Shown here one piece after another: positions 50,065 through 59,516 of a DNA stretch of 64,000 bases. Numbering within the stretch: the first letter of the stretch is position 1; the number at the start of each line of letters is the position of its first letter. The DNA comes from JBBDMC01 sp963826055 (GTDB lineage: Bacteria > Pseudomonadota > Alphaproteobacteria > Rhizobiales > Kaistiaceae). Below the pieces are notes generated by a model that was not told where the DNA came from, ran no database searches, and saw nothing but the letters and a program-made list of their open reading frames with translations. Made by a program: the position numbers and the translations under genes. The stretch spans positions 558,001 through 622,000 of the forward strand of contig CAWGVO010000009.1 in the NCBI GenBank assembly GCA_963826055.1, given 5' to 3'.

Positions 50065-51198
50065 ATGGCCAAAGGTAACAAGCCGCTTTCACGTCGCAGA
50101 TTTCTGAAAGGAACCGGCGTGGCAGCCGGCGCCGCCGCCAGTTCACTGGCAGCTCCAGCGGTGCTCGCCCAAAGTCCTATCGTCATGAAGATGCAGTCCT
50201 CGTGGCCGGCGTCTGACGTGTTCCATGAGATGGCCGGGCAGTACGCGAAGATTGTCGAGGATTCGTCGGGCGGCCGCATCAAGATCGACCTGACGCCTGC
50301 CGGCGCCATCGTCGGCGCGTTCCAGGTGATGGACGGCGTCAACGACGGCGTCATCGACGCCGCTCACACGGTGGCTGTCTATTGGTATGGCAAGCACAAG
50401 GGTGCCTCGTTCTTCGGCACCGGCCCGGTGTGGGGCGGCAGCGCGTCGACTATGCTCGGCTGGTACTATCAGGGCGGCGGTCAGGACCTTTACAAGGAAC
50501 TGACCCAGGACATTCTCGGTCTGAACGTCTACGGCTACTACGGCATGCCGATGCCGGCCCAGCCGTTCGGCTGGTTCAAGAAGCCGGTGGCGAGCGTCGA
50601 CGACATGCAAGGGTCTGAAGTACCGCACCGTCGGTCTGGCGGCCGATCTCATGCAGGAAATGGGAATGAGCGTCGCCCAGCTGCCCGGCGGCGAAATCGT
50701 GCCGGCTATGGAGAAGGGGGTCATCGACGCCTTCGAGTTCAACAACCCGACATCGGACATGCGCTTCGGCGCCCAGGACGTGGCAAAGTACTACTACCTG
50801 TCGTCTTACCATCAGGCGAGCGAGGCGTTCGAGTTCACGTTCAACAAGGACTTTTTCGACGACCTCGATCCGGATCTCCAGGCGATCCTGGTCAACAGCG
50901 TCCATGCCGCCAGCGCCGTCAACCACGACTTTGCGCTCAGGCAGTACTCGACGCGATCTCGCCAAGCTGCAAAACGAGGCCGGCGTCAGCGTCGAGCGCA
51001 CCTCCCAGGCCATCCTGGACGCCCAGCTCGCCGCCTGGGACAAGCTGATCCCCGAGCTGGCGAAAGACCCGATGATGAAGAAGCTCATCGACAGTCAGAA
51101 GGCGTGGGTTGAAGGGGTGGTGTTCTACGAGATCATGAACTGCACCGGACTACACGCTGGCCTACAATCACTATTTCCCCGGCAAGCTGAAGCTCTGA
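50065..51198 (+). CDS. dctP: TRAP transporter substrate-binding protein DctP, frame-broken
   Basis: Periplasmic receptor of a TRAP transporter. About 378 codons. The N-terminus carries a twin-arginine-type signal (SRRRFLKGTGVAAGAAAS ... LAAPAVLAQ). The mature part begins MKMQSSWPASDVFHEMAGQYA and looks like the TakP-type branch that binds 2-oxo acids (GWFKKPVASVDDM; KYRTVGLAADLMQEMG; DAFEFNNPTSDMRFG). The end reads DYTLAYNHYFPGKLKL after correction. Breaks near 50610, 50950 and 51145. RBS AGGGAGG precedes ATG 50065. The ligand is unknown. Confidence 0.9.
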
Positions 51199-51279
51199 GC
51201 ACGACCGGGAGCGATCCGTGGCCCGGCGGGACGTGAAGTCCTTGCCGGGCCATTGATTATCAAGGGGCGGCATCGGGAC

Positions 51280-51903
51280 ATGCTTCACTTCATAGACTTC
51301 GCCGATCGCCTGTCCGCGTGGGTCGGCAAGGCGTTCGCCTGGTGCGTGATGGTGATGACGTTCGGCGTCGGCTACGAGGTCGTCGTCCGCCGCCTGCTCG
51401 ACGCCCCGACCGCGTGGGCGCTCGACGTCACCTGGATCATGTACGGCACCCTGTTCATGATGGGCGGCGCCTACACGTTGTCGCGCGACGGCCACGTTCG
51501 CGGCGACTTCCTCTACCGCCTGTGGAAGCCGCGCACCCAGGCGAAGATGGAGCTGGTGCTCTACATCCTGTTCTTCTTCCCCGGCATCCTGGCGCTCATC
51601 TTCACCGGCTGGAAATACGCTTCGCGCTCGGTGGGCTATCGCGAAGTCAGCATCAACAGCCCGGCCGGCATCCCGATCTTTCAGTTCAAGCTGGTCATGG
51701 TTGCCGCCGGGATCGTCCTGTTCATCCAGGGGGTCGCTCAGGTCATGCGTTGCATCCTGTGCATCCGCGACGGCTATTGGACGCGAGCCAGCGACGAAAT
51801 CGAGGAAACCGAAGACCGCCTGATACACGAGCACGAGCTCGAAATTCTCCACCACGGCGACGAGGCGGTCGACGTTGTCGAGCCGTCCAGGGGCGGCAAA
51901 TGA
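51280..51903 (+). CDS. dctQ: TRAP transporter small permease DctQ
   Basis: 207 residues, unbroken, four membrane helices: FAWCVMVMTFGVGYEVVV, VTWIMYGTLFMMGGAYTL, LVLYILFFFPGILALIFTG and LVMVAAGIVLFIQGVAQV. The family motif near RDGHVRGDFLYR is present. The C-terminal tail is acidic and His-rich (EETEDRLIHEHELEILHHGDE is spread over about 25 residues), which is longer than usual. ATG 51280 was preferred to TTG 51253. Its stop overlaps the dctM ATG (ATGA). Confidence 0.9.
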   Translation: MLHFIDFADRLSAWVGKAFAWCVMVMTFGVGYEVVVRRLLDAPTAWALDVTWIMYGTLFMMGGAYTLSRDGHVRGDFLYRLWKPRTQAKMELVLYILFFFPGILALIFTGWKYASRSVGYREVSINSPAGIPIFQFKLVMVAAGIVLFIQGVAQVMRCILCIRDGYWTRASDEIEETEDRLIHEHELEILHHGDEAVDVVEPSRGGK

Positions 51904-53318
51904 CGGATCCCAAGTCGCCCTGGTGATGCTGGGCGTCTTCATCTTCATCATTCTGCTCGGCTTCCCGATCGCTTTCACCCTGATGGCGATGGGGCTCGGC
52001 TTCGGCTACTACGCCTATTTCGACGCCGACCGCATGTGGCGCGCCTACGATCGCGCCGTCACCCAGGGCGCCGACTCGTGGACCTTGTTGCACACCTGGT
52101 TCGGCGGCTTCTTCAACAACCGCATCTTCGACCTGTTCATCAACCAGACCTATTCGGTCATGGCCAACGACGTGCTGACGGCCGTGCCGCTGTTCCTGTT
52201 CATGGGCTACATCGTCGAGCGCGCCAACATCGTCGACCGGTTGTTCAACACGCTGGCCATCGCCGCCCGGCGCGTGCCAGGCTCGATGGCGGTGGCCGCG
52301 CTGATCACCTGCGCGCTGTTCGCCACCGCCACCGGCATCGTCGGCGCCGTCGTCACTTTGATGGGGCTTCTGGCCTATCCGGCGATGCTCCGGGCGCGCT
52401 ACGACACCAGCTTCGCCTCCGGCGTCATCTGCGCCGGCGGCACGCTCGGTATCCTGATCCCGCCGTCGATCATGCTGATCGTCTACGCCGCCGCGTCGGG
52501 CGTTTCGATCGTGCGGCTGTACGCGGGCGCCCTGATCCCGGGCTTCATCCTTGCCGGCCTCTACCTCGTCTACGTCGTCGGCCGCTCGTGGATGCAGCCG
52601 CAAATCGCGCCGCGGCCTGGAGATGGAAGGGCCGGAAATGCCGGTCGGCAAGCTGATCCTGCTGCTGCTGACATCGTTCTTCCCGCTGGCGTTCCTCATC
52701 CTGGCGGTGCTCGGTGCCATCCTTTTCGGCTGGGCGACGCCGTCGGAGGCGGCCGCGGTCGGCGCCCTTGGCGGGCTCGTTCTCGCCATCGCCTACCGCG
52801 CGCTGACCTGGCAGCGGCTGCGCGAGTCCGTCTACCTCACCGTCCGGACCACCGCCATGGTCTGCTGGCTGTTCGTCGGCTCGTGGACTTTCTCCTCCGT
52901 GTTCTCCTATCTCGGCGGCGAGCAGGTCATCACCGAATTCGTCAGCGGCCTCGACATTCCGCCGCTTGCGTTCCTTCTCATCGCGCAACTCATCATCTTC
53001 CTGCTCGGCTGGCCGCTGGAATGGTCGGAGATCATCATCATTTTCGTGCCGATCTTCCTGCCGCTGCTGCCGCACTTCAACATCGACCCGCTGTTCTTCG
53101 GCATCCTGGTGGCGCTCAACCTGCAGACCTCGTTCCTGACGCCGCCGATGGCGATGTCGGCTTACTATCTCAAGGGCATCGCGCCGCCGTTCGTGCAACT
53201 GGTCCAGATTTTCAAGGGCTGCATGCCGTTCCTGGCAATGGTCTTCATCGCCATGGCGCTCATGTACGCGTTTCCGAACCTCGTCTTCGTGCTGCCGAAC
53301 CTCATCTACGGCAAGTGA
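51900..53318 (+). CDS. dctM: TRAP transporter large permease DctM, frame-broken
   Basis: Sodium-driven membrane subunit of the TRAP transporter. About 473 codons with some 12 hydrophobic segments, such as MLGVFIFIILLGFPIAFTL, VPLFLFMGYIVERANIVD, GTLGILIPPSIMLIVYAA and FLLIAQLIIFLLGWPLEW. The TRAP hallmark blocks GGTLGILIPPS and LNLQTSFLTPPMA are both present. The frame changes a few codons after ATG 51900 and again near 52615. An alternative start is TTG 51875, in the main frame. The stop overlaps the amidase GTG. Confidence 0.9.
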
Positions 53319-54672
53319 ACCCGCGCGTGGCGAAATCCGATCTGGCCGACCTGACGGCGCTCGCCGCGCGGGAGCGACTGGCAGGCGGGGCCCTGCGCGC
53401 CGTCGAGCTGACCGAGGCGCTGTTGCAGCGGATTGCCGCCCGCGAGCCTGAGGTCGGCGCATTTGCCTTTTTCGACCCGGCCCTCGCGCGCGCCGCCGCC
53501 AAACGCATCGACGACTATCGCGGCACCGGACGCGCGCTCGGCGCGCTTCATGGACTTGCCGTCGGTGTCAAGGACATCATCGACACCGCCGATATGCCGA
53601 CGGAGAACGGCACGGTGCTCGACGCCGGGCGCCGGCCGGGCAGCCGACGCCACCATCGTCCAGCGCTTGCGCGCCGCCGGTGCCATCGTCATGGGCAAGA
53701 CCGTCACCACCGAGCTCGCCTATTTTTCACCCGGCAAGACCCGCAATCCGCGCGACCTGGAACACACGCCCGGCGGCTCGTCATCGGGCTCGGCGGCGGC
53801 GGTCGCCGCCGGCATGGTGCCGCTGGCGGTGGGTACCCAGACCTACGGTTCGGTCATCCGGCCGGCGTCGTTCTGCGGCATTGTCGGGTTCAAGCCCACC
53901 CACGGCCTCATCCCGCGCACCGGCATCCTGCCGCTCGCGGCCGCCCTCGACACGGTCGGCGTTTTCGCCCGCACCGTCACCGATGCCGCGCTGATCGCGG
54001 ACGCTCTGGCCGGGTCACGACCGCGGCCGACACCAGACACGCGCCTTGATGCGCCGCCCCGCATTCTCGACATCGCCCTCACCGACCCACCGGTCACGCC
54101 CGACCTCGCCTTCGTCAAGACGCCGGTGTGGGATGATGGCGGAATCCGCGACAAAAGAGGGTTTCGCCGAACTCGTCGCTGCGCTCGGCGAGGCCTGCAC
54201 CGAGGTCGCCCTGCCGGAACTCTTCAACGAATGGGAGGCGGCACTGCGGTCGCTGATGCAGGCGGGCATGGCGCGCAATCTTGCCGCCCACTACCGGCGC
54301 GGCAAGGAGCGACTGAGCGACAAGCTGACCGCCCTGATCGAGGACGGCGCGAAAGTCACCGCGGTCGACTACCTGACCGCGCTCGACTGGCGCGAGGCGC
54401 TGAACAACGGACTGGAGCTGCTGTTCGACCGCTATGACGCCATCGTCACCCCGGCCGCGCCCGGCGAGGCGCCGAAAGGTCTCGACTCGACGGGCAACCC
54501 GATCTTCAATGGGCTTTGGTCGCTGTGCGGCGTGCCCGCGGTGACGCTGCCGCTCCTCGAAGGGCCGAACGGATTGCCGGTCGGGGTGCAGGTCGTCGGT
54601 CGTCGTGGCGAAGACGCGCGTCTCATGCGCACGGCGCGCTGGCTGGCGGGCCGGTTCGAAGCGAGCGACTGA
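53315..54672 (+). CDS. amidase-signature hydrolase, frame-broken
   Basis: About 452 codons. The Ser-cisSer-Lys triad is visible: Lys in GLAVGVKDIIDTAD near residue 83, cis-Ser in TPGGSSSGSAAAVAAG near 155 and the nucleophile in GTQTYGSVIRPASFCG near 178. The amidase C-terminal end has YDAIVTPAAPGEAPKGLDSTG and FNGLWSLCGVPAVTLPLLEG. The substrate is unknown. GTG 53315 overlaps the dctM stop (GTGA), so the enzyme is made with the transporter; it probably acts on the imported compound or on a related amide. Breaks near 53640 and 54145. Confidence 0.88.
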
Positions 54673-54696
54673 GCGAACGATGAGGGACAAGGAAAG

Positions 54697-54873
54697 ATGC
54701 TGGACACCGTCCTGAAAATCGTGGCGCTTGGCGCGCTCATCGCTTCGCTCGCCGTCCTGGTTATCTGGGTGCCGTCGCCCGACCTGGTCGCGGTCATCGT
54801 CGTCGTCGTCGCGATGGCGGTTTATGACTTTTTCATCCGCCCGTTCCTGCGCCGCAAGAACGGCCGCGCCTGA
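54697..54873 (+). CDS. 58-residue two-helix membrane protein
   Basis: Small ORF 24 bases after the amidase, with AAGGAAAG before ATG 54697. Residues about 6-24 (LKIVALGALIASLAVLVIW) and 31-46 (VAVIVVVVAMAVYDFF) form two hydrophobic helices joined by VPSPDL. The tail is basic (RRKNGRA). Gene position, RBS and codon use support it being real. Similar short proteins end TRAP operons in other bacteria, but I know of no function. Confidence 0.65.
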   Translation: MLDTVLKIVALGALIASLAVLVIWVPSPDLVAVIVVVVAMAVYDFFIRPFLRRKNGRA

Positions 54874-54901
54874 GGCATGGTGGGCGGCGCCGATCGGACC
54901 G

Positions 54902-55891
54902 TCAGGAAAGCCTTACAGGCAGGCCCGTGGCGGCAGATTGCGTCGCGGCGTCGGCGAGCCGCTGCGCCTTCAGCCCGTCGAGCCCGTCCGGACTGATCGG
55001 CTTGCCGTCGAGGACGCTCGCGACAAACGCGTCGAGCTCGGCGCGGTAGGCTTCGGCGTAGCGCTCGAGGAAGAAGGGTAGCGCCGGATCGGTGGCGTAC
55101 CCGTCGCCGTTGGCGCGGGTGACGGTCGTGGCGTGGCGGTTGCCGGCGGCGAGCAGACCCAGGCTGCCATGCACCTCGATGCGCTGGTCATAGCCGTAGG
55201 TGGCGCGGCGCGAGTTGGAGATCTGGGCGATCTTGCCGGAAGCGGTCTTGAGCAGGACCGCCGCCGTGTCGACATCGCCGGCCTTGCCGATGGCGGGGTC
55301 GACGAGACAGGCGCCGACAGAGTGGACGTCCACCGGCTCCTCGCCGAGAAGAAAGCGCGCCATGTCGAGATCGTGGATCATCATGTCGCGATAGAGGCCG
55401 CCGGAGCGCTCGATGTAGCTGACCGGCGGCGGCGCCGGATCGCGCGACAGAATGGTCACCAGCTCGACGTTGCCGACCTCGCCCGCGGCGATGCGGCGCC
55501 GCACATCGGCGAAGCTCGGATCGAAGCGGCGGTTGAAGCCGATCATCAGCTTGCCTTTGGCGTCGCCGACCACCTTGAGACACGTCTCGATGCGGGCGGC
55601 ATCGAGACTGACCGGCTTCTCGCAGAACACCGCCTTGCCGCCCTTGACCGCGCGCTCGATCAGGTCGGCATGGGTATCGGTCGGCGTGCAGATCATCACC
55701 GCCGCGATCGACGCGTCCTCCATGATGGCGTCAACCGTGGAGACCCTGGCGCCGGTAAGGCTGGCGAGAGACCTGGCGGCACCGGCATCGGCGTCAGCCA
55801 GCGCCGTGAACGTCACGCGTGGATTTGCCGCCGCGTTGCGACCGTGGATATGGCCGATCCGCCCGGCCCCGAGAAGTGCCATCGTCAGCAT
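54902..55891 (-). CDS. iolG: myo-inositol 2-dehydrogenase
   Basis: NAD-dependent oxidation of myo-inositol to 2-keto-inositol, first step of inositol catabolism. 329 residues, unbroken. The Rossmann motif is ALLGAGRIGHIHGRN at the start. The active-site Lys is in CEKPVSLDAARIE near residue 95. FNRRFDPSFADVRRRIAAGEVG and GLYRDMMIHDLDMARFLLGEEP carry the Asp/His pair. Last gene of the iolCDEBG operon, 28 bases after iolB. Confidence 0.93.
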   Translation of the reverse strand: MLTMALLGAGRIGHIHGRNAAANPRVTFTALADADAGAARSLASLTGARVSTVDAIMEDASIAAVMICTPTDTHADLIERAVKGGKAVFCEKPVSLDAARIETCLKVVGDAKGKLMIGFNRRFDPSFADVRRRIAAGEVGNVELVTILSRDPAPPPVSYIERSGGLYRDMMIHDLDMARFLLGEEPVDVHSVGACLVDPAIGKAGDVDTAAVLLKTASGKIAQISNSRRATYGYDQRIEVHGSLGLLAAGNRHATTVTRANGDGYATDPALPFFLERYAEAYRAELDAFVASVLDGKPISPDGLDGLKAQRLADAATQSAATGLPVRLS

Positions 55892-55919
55892 GGAACCAAC
55901 TCCCTGAGAATCTCCGCCC

Positions 55920-56735
55920 TCATGCGGTCGGCTTCAGCATCCATTCGTGGGCCGGGTCGTTGTGGAACCGCCAGATGCGACGCGGTCCGGCCATCGTGTT
56001 GAGGTAGTAGAGGTCGTAGCCGTGCGGCGCGCCGCAGGGGTGGTAGCCGCGCGGAACCAGGGTTACGTCGCCGTCGGTGACCGTGATCGTCTCATCGAGC
56101 GACCGGTCGTCGGTGTAGACGCGCTGAAAGGCAAAGCCCTGCGCCGGCTTCAGCCGGTGGAAGTAGGTCTCCTCCAGCGCCGATTCCTCGGGCAGCGCAT
56201 CGCGATCGTGCCTGTGGGGCGGGTAGCTCGACCAGTGGCCGCCTGGCGTGATCACCTCCACCACCAGCAGGCTCTCCGCCGTCGGGTCCGACTCCGGCAG
56301 GATGTTGACCACATGGCGAAGATTGGTGCCCTTGCCGCGTTCCTCGACGGAAAGCGCGTCCGGCGGGATCACCTTCGCCTGTTTCGTTCCCTCCGCCGGC
56401 GCCGAGCACACAGCGAACTCCAGGTCCGTCGCCGCCGTCACGCGCCAGTCGGAACCGGCCGGGACGTAGACCGACCACGGCTTGCCATCGAAGGGTGATG
56501 CGCGTCCTCCGACCGTGCCGAGATTTGCGCCACCCGCGGTGACACTCGCCTTGCCGGAGAGGAGCACGATGCACGCCTCGCGCCCCTCGGTGACCGCGGC
56601 TGCCGAGCCGCCGGCCGCCAGCCGGTAGACGTCGAAACCGACGTAGGTCCAGCCGGCGCTTTCCGGCGTGACGTGGATGACGCGCCCGTCAGCGCCGGGC
56701 CTGGACGGCCTGACGAGGAGCTTCGATGTGGTCAT
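55920..56735 (-). CDS. iolB: 5-deoxy-glucuronate isomerase
   Basis: Converts 5-deoxy-glucuronate to 2-deoxy-5-keto-gluconate in inositol breakdown. 271 residues, unbroken. Bicupin fold: first domain with YVPAGSDWRVTAATDLEFAVC, second with the metal-site SSYPPHRHDRDALPEESALEE, where the His and Glu ligands are clear. HPCGAPHGYDLYYLNTMAG is the usual C-terminal block. ATG 56735 was chosen because TTSKLLVRPSRPG fits the family start. It lies 16 bases after iolE. Confidence 0.93.
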   Translation of the reverse strand: MTTSKLLVRPSRPGADGRVIHVTPESAGWTYVGFDVYRLAAGGSAAAVTEGREACIVLLSGKASVTAGGANLGTVGGRASPFDGKPWSVYVPAGSDWRVTAATDLEFAVCSAPAEGTKQAKVIPPDALSVEERGKGTNLRHVVNILPESDPTAESLLVVEVITPGGHWSSYPPHRHDRDALPEESALEETYFHRLKPAQGFAFQRVYTDDRSLDETITVTDGDVTLVPRGYHPCGAPHGYDLYYLNTMAGPRRIWRFHNDPAHEWMLKPTA

Positions 56736-56751
56736 CCGGCGTCCTTTCGTA

Positions 56752-57634
56752 TCAGGCAGCGATGAGACCGGCAGCGGCGGCAAAGCGGCGAAGGTTGGCG
56801 TAGCCCATTTTGGCGTAGGTGAGCGGGTGGGCCTTCTTCGGGTCCTGCTCGGCCTCCACCACCAGCCAGCCGGAGTACCCGGGCAGCTCCTTCAGCACGG
56901 CCGACGAAGTCGATGAAGCCGTCGCCGGGCACCGTGTAGACCCCCTCAACCACCGATTTCTGGAAGCTCCAGTCCTCGCCGACTGAGCGCTGCATCACCT
57001 CGCGGCGCACGTCCTTGGCATGGAAATGACCGATGCGTTTGCGATAGCGGCGGGCGAGGGCGACGGGATCGGCGCCGCCCCAGGTCGCGTGACCGGTGTC
57101 GAGCAGAAGATGAAACGACGGGCCTGTCGCCGCCATCATGGCATGGATATCGGCCTCGGACTGAACCACCGTGCCCATATGATGGTGGAAGCAGAGCCGC
57201 ACCCCTTCCGCCAGCGTCATGTCGGCGACCTCGGTCCAGCGCCGGCCGAGATCGGCCCACTGGCTCTCCTTCAGCACCGGACGCTTCGATTGCGGCCGGT
57301 CGTGGTGCGTATCGGTGGTCTCGGCGAACACCAGCACGTTGGCGCCGAGCGCCTTGAGAAGGTCGAGGTGGGGGCGGAGATGCTCCATCTCCTGTTTCGG
57401 CGTTCGCGTCAGCAGCGACGCCGAATACCAGCCGGAGACGAGATCGAGCCCGTGAGCGGAGAGCACCTTGCTGAGCGCCGCCGCTTCGCGCGGGAACTTG
57501 TTTCCGAGCTCCATGCCCTCGAAGCCCGCCTGGCGCGCCTCCGACAGACACTGCTCCAGCGGAATGTCTCCGCCGAGCTCCGGCATATCGTCATTGGACC
57601 AGCCGATGGGATTGGTGCCGAAACGGATAGGCAA
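56752..57634 (-). CDS. iolE: inosose dehydratase, one frame break
   Basis: Removes water from 2-keto-myo-inositol. About 294 codons, TIM-barrel of the xylose-isomerase type. Features: GTNPIGWSNDDMPELGGDIPL at the N-terminus, FEGMELGNKFP, LVFAETTDTHHDRP, LCFHHHMGTVVQ, LLLDTGHATWGGADP and IGHFHAKDVRREV, which together carry the metal ligands. An extra base near 56905 shifts the last 50 residues (ELPGYSGWLVVEAEQDP follows). It starts ten bases after the iolD stop. Confidence 0.92.
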
Positions 57635-57644
57635 GCAGTTCCTC

Positions 57645-59492
57645 CTAGTCGCCGAGACGCTGGTCGGCCAGCGCGTCTTCGTAGGCCGCGCGGGCGGCTT
57701 CCACCTGCGGCCGTTTTGAGACTTCCGGGACAGCGACGTCCCACCAGTGGCCGCCGGCCTCGGTGGTCACGAAGGGGTCGGTTTCGATCACCACCACGGT
57801 GGTGCGGTCGTTGTCCCTGGCGCGATCGAGCGCGGCCTCGAGTTCGTCGACCGTGGTTACTCGCTCCGCGATCGCGCCGAGCGATTCCGCGTGCGCACGG
57901 AAATCGATCGCCGGCAGGGCCGTGTGATGCGTGTCCTCGAACAGGTTGTTGAAGCGCTCGCCGCCGGTCGCCTGCTGCAGGCGCGTGATGCAGCCGAAAC
58001 CGTGATTGTCGAGGACGACGATGGTGAGCTTCTGGCCGAGCAGCACCGACGTGGCAATTTCGGAGTTCAGCATGAGATAGGACCCGTCGCCGACCATGAC
58101 GACAACGTCACGGTCCGGCAGCGCAAGCTTGACGCCGATGCCGCCGGCGATCTCGTAGCCCATGCACGAATAGCCGTATTCGAGGTGGTAGCCGCCGGGC
58201 CGCTCCGCCTGCCACAGCTTGTGGAGCTCACCCGGCAGACCGCCGGCGGCGCAAACGAGGACGGTGTCGGGCGACGAACGACGCTGAACGGCGCCGATCA
58301 CCTGCGCGTCCGACGGCGGCACCGTGTTGGTGCGACCGGTCGCCCGACCGGCCGCCTCGACCCATCCGGAACGACCGGATGCGATCGCCTTCTGCCACGC
58401 GGCGCCGGCCTTCCAGCCGGCGAGCTGCGCCGACAGTTCCGTCAGCCCGACCCGCGCGTCGGCGATCAGCGGCAGCGCACGGTGCTTCATCGCGTCGAAG
58501 GGCTGGACGTTGAGCCCGACGATCTTGCGGGCCGGATTCTTGAACAGCGCCCACGATCCGGTGGTGAAGTCCTGCAGCCGCGTGCCGACGGCGAGGATCA
58601 CGTCCGCTTCCTCGGCGAGCGCGTTGGCGGCCGATGTGCCGGTGACGCCGATCGAACCGACGGCCATCGGGTGGCTGGCGGGGATCGACGACTTGCCGGC
58701 CTGGGTCTCGGCCACCGGCACGCTATGGGTCTCGGCGAATGCCGCAAGCGCGGCCATGGCGTCGGAATAGAGCACCCCGCCGCCGGCGATGACGATCGGT
58801 TTCGTCGCGGCGCCGAGCGCAGCCGCCGCGGCGGCAAGCTCATCGGTGTCGGGCCGCGACCGCCGCCGATGCCACGTGCGCTCCTCAAACAGGCTGACGG
58901 GGTAGTCGTAGGCCTGTGTTTGTACATCCTGGCAGAAGGCCAGCGTCACCGGTCCGCACTCGGCCGGATCGGTGAGCACAGCCATCGCCCGCTGCATGGC
59001 GGCGATCAACTGCTCGGGACGGGTGATACGGTCGAAGTAGCGCGATACCGGACGGAAGCAGTCGTTGGCCGACACGGTGCCGTCACCGAAATCCTCGACC
59101 TGCTGGAGGACCGGGTCAGGAATCCTGCCGGCGAACACATCGCCCGGGACGAAAAGCACCGGCAGCCGGTTGACGTGGGCGACCGCCGCCGCGGTGACCA
59201 TGTTGGTGGCGCCGGGACCGATCGAAGACGTGCAGACCATCATGCGGCGCCGGCGCGATGCCTTGGCGAAGGCGATCGCCGCGTGCGCCATCGCCTGCTC
59301 GTTGTTGCCGCGGTAGGTCGGCAGCCGTTCGCGCTCCCCGTACAGGGCCTCCCCGATGCCGGCGACATTGCCGTGGCCGAAGATCGCCCACACCCCGGCG
59401 AAGATCGGCAGCTTCCGGCCGTCGACCTCGGTCATCTGGGACGCAAGGAAGCGGACGAGCGCCTGCGCCGCGGTCAATCGAACGGTCTTCAT
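57645..59492 (-). CDS. iolD: 3D-(3,5/4)-trihydroxycyclohexane-1,2-dione hydrolase
   Basis: Thiamine diphosphate enzyme that opens the inositol ring to 5-deoxy-glucuronate. 615 residues, unbroken. The ThDP-activating Glu is in PTYRGNNEQAMAHAAIAFA near residue 67. The central domain has KPIVIAGGGVLYSDA. The ThDP/Mg motif is VVMVGDGSYLMLNSEIATSV, followed by VVLDNHGFGCITRLQ. Both ends match the family: MKTVRLTAAQALVRFLASQ and DVAVPEVSKRPQVEAARAAY. It lies between iolC and iolE with 10-24 base gaps. Confidence 0.96.
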   Translation of the reverse strand: MKTVRLTAAQALVRFLASQMTEVDGRKLPIFAGVWAIFGHGNVAGIGEALYGERERLPTYRGNNEQAMAHAAIAFAKASRRRRMMVCTSSIGPGATNMVTAAAVAHVNRLPVLFVPGDVFAGRIPDPVLQQVEDFGDGTVSANDCFRPVSRYFDRITRPEQLIAAMQRAMAVLTDPAECGPVTLAFCQDVQTQAYDYPVSLFEERTWHRRRSRPDTDELAAAAAALGAATKPIVIAGGGVLYSDAMAALAAFAETHSVPVAETQAGKSSIPASHPMAVGSIGVTGTSAANALAEEADVILAVGTRLQDFTTGSWALFKNPARKIVGLNVQPFDAMKHRALPLIADARVGLTELSAQLAGWKAGAAWQKAIASGRSGWVEAAGRATGRTNTVPPSDAQVIGAVQRRSSPDTVLVCAAGGLPGELHKLWQAERPGGYHLEYGYSCMGYEIAGGIGVKLALPDRDVVVMVGDGSYLMLNSEIATSVLLGQKLTIVVLDNHGFGCITRLQQATGGERFNNLFEDTHHTALPAIDFRAHAESLGAIAERVTTVDELEAALDRARDNDRTTVVVIETDPFVTTEAGGHWWDVAVPEVSKRPQVEAARAAYEDALADQRLGD

Positions 59493-59516
59493 CGCCGGAC
59501 CTCCTCGCTGGCGCTC

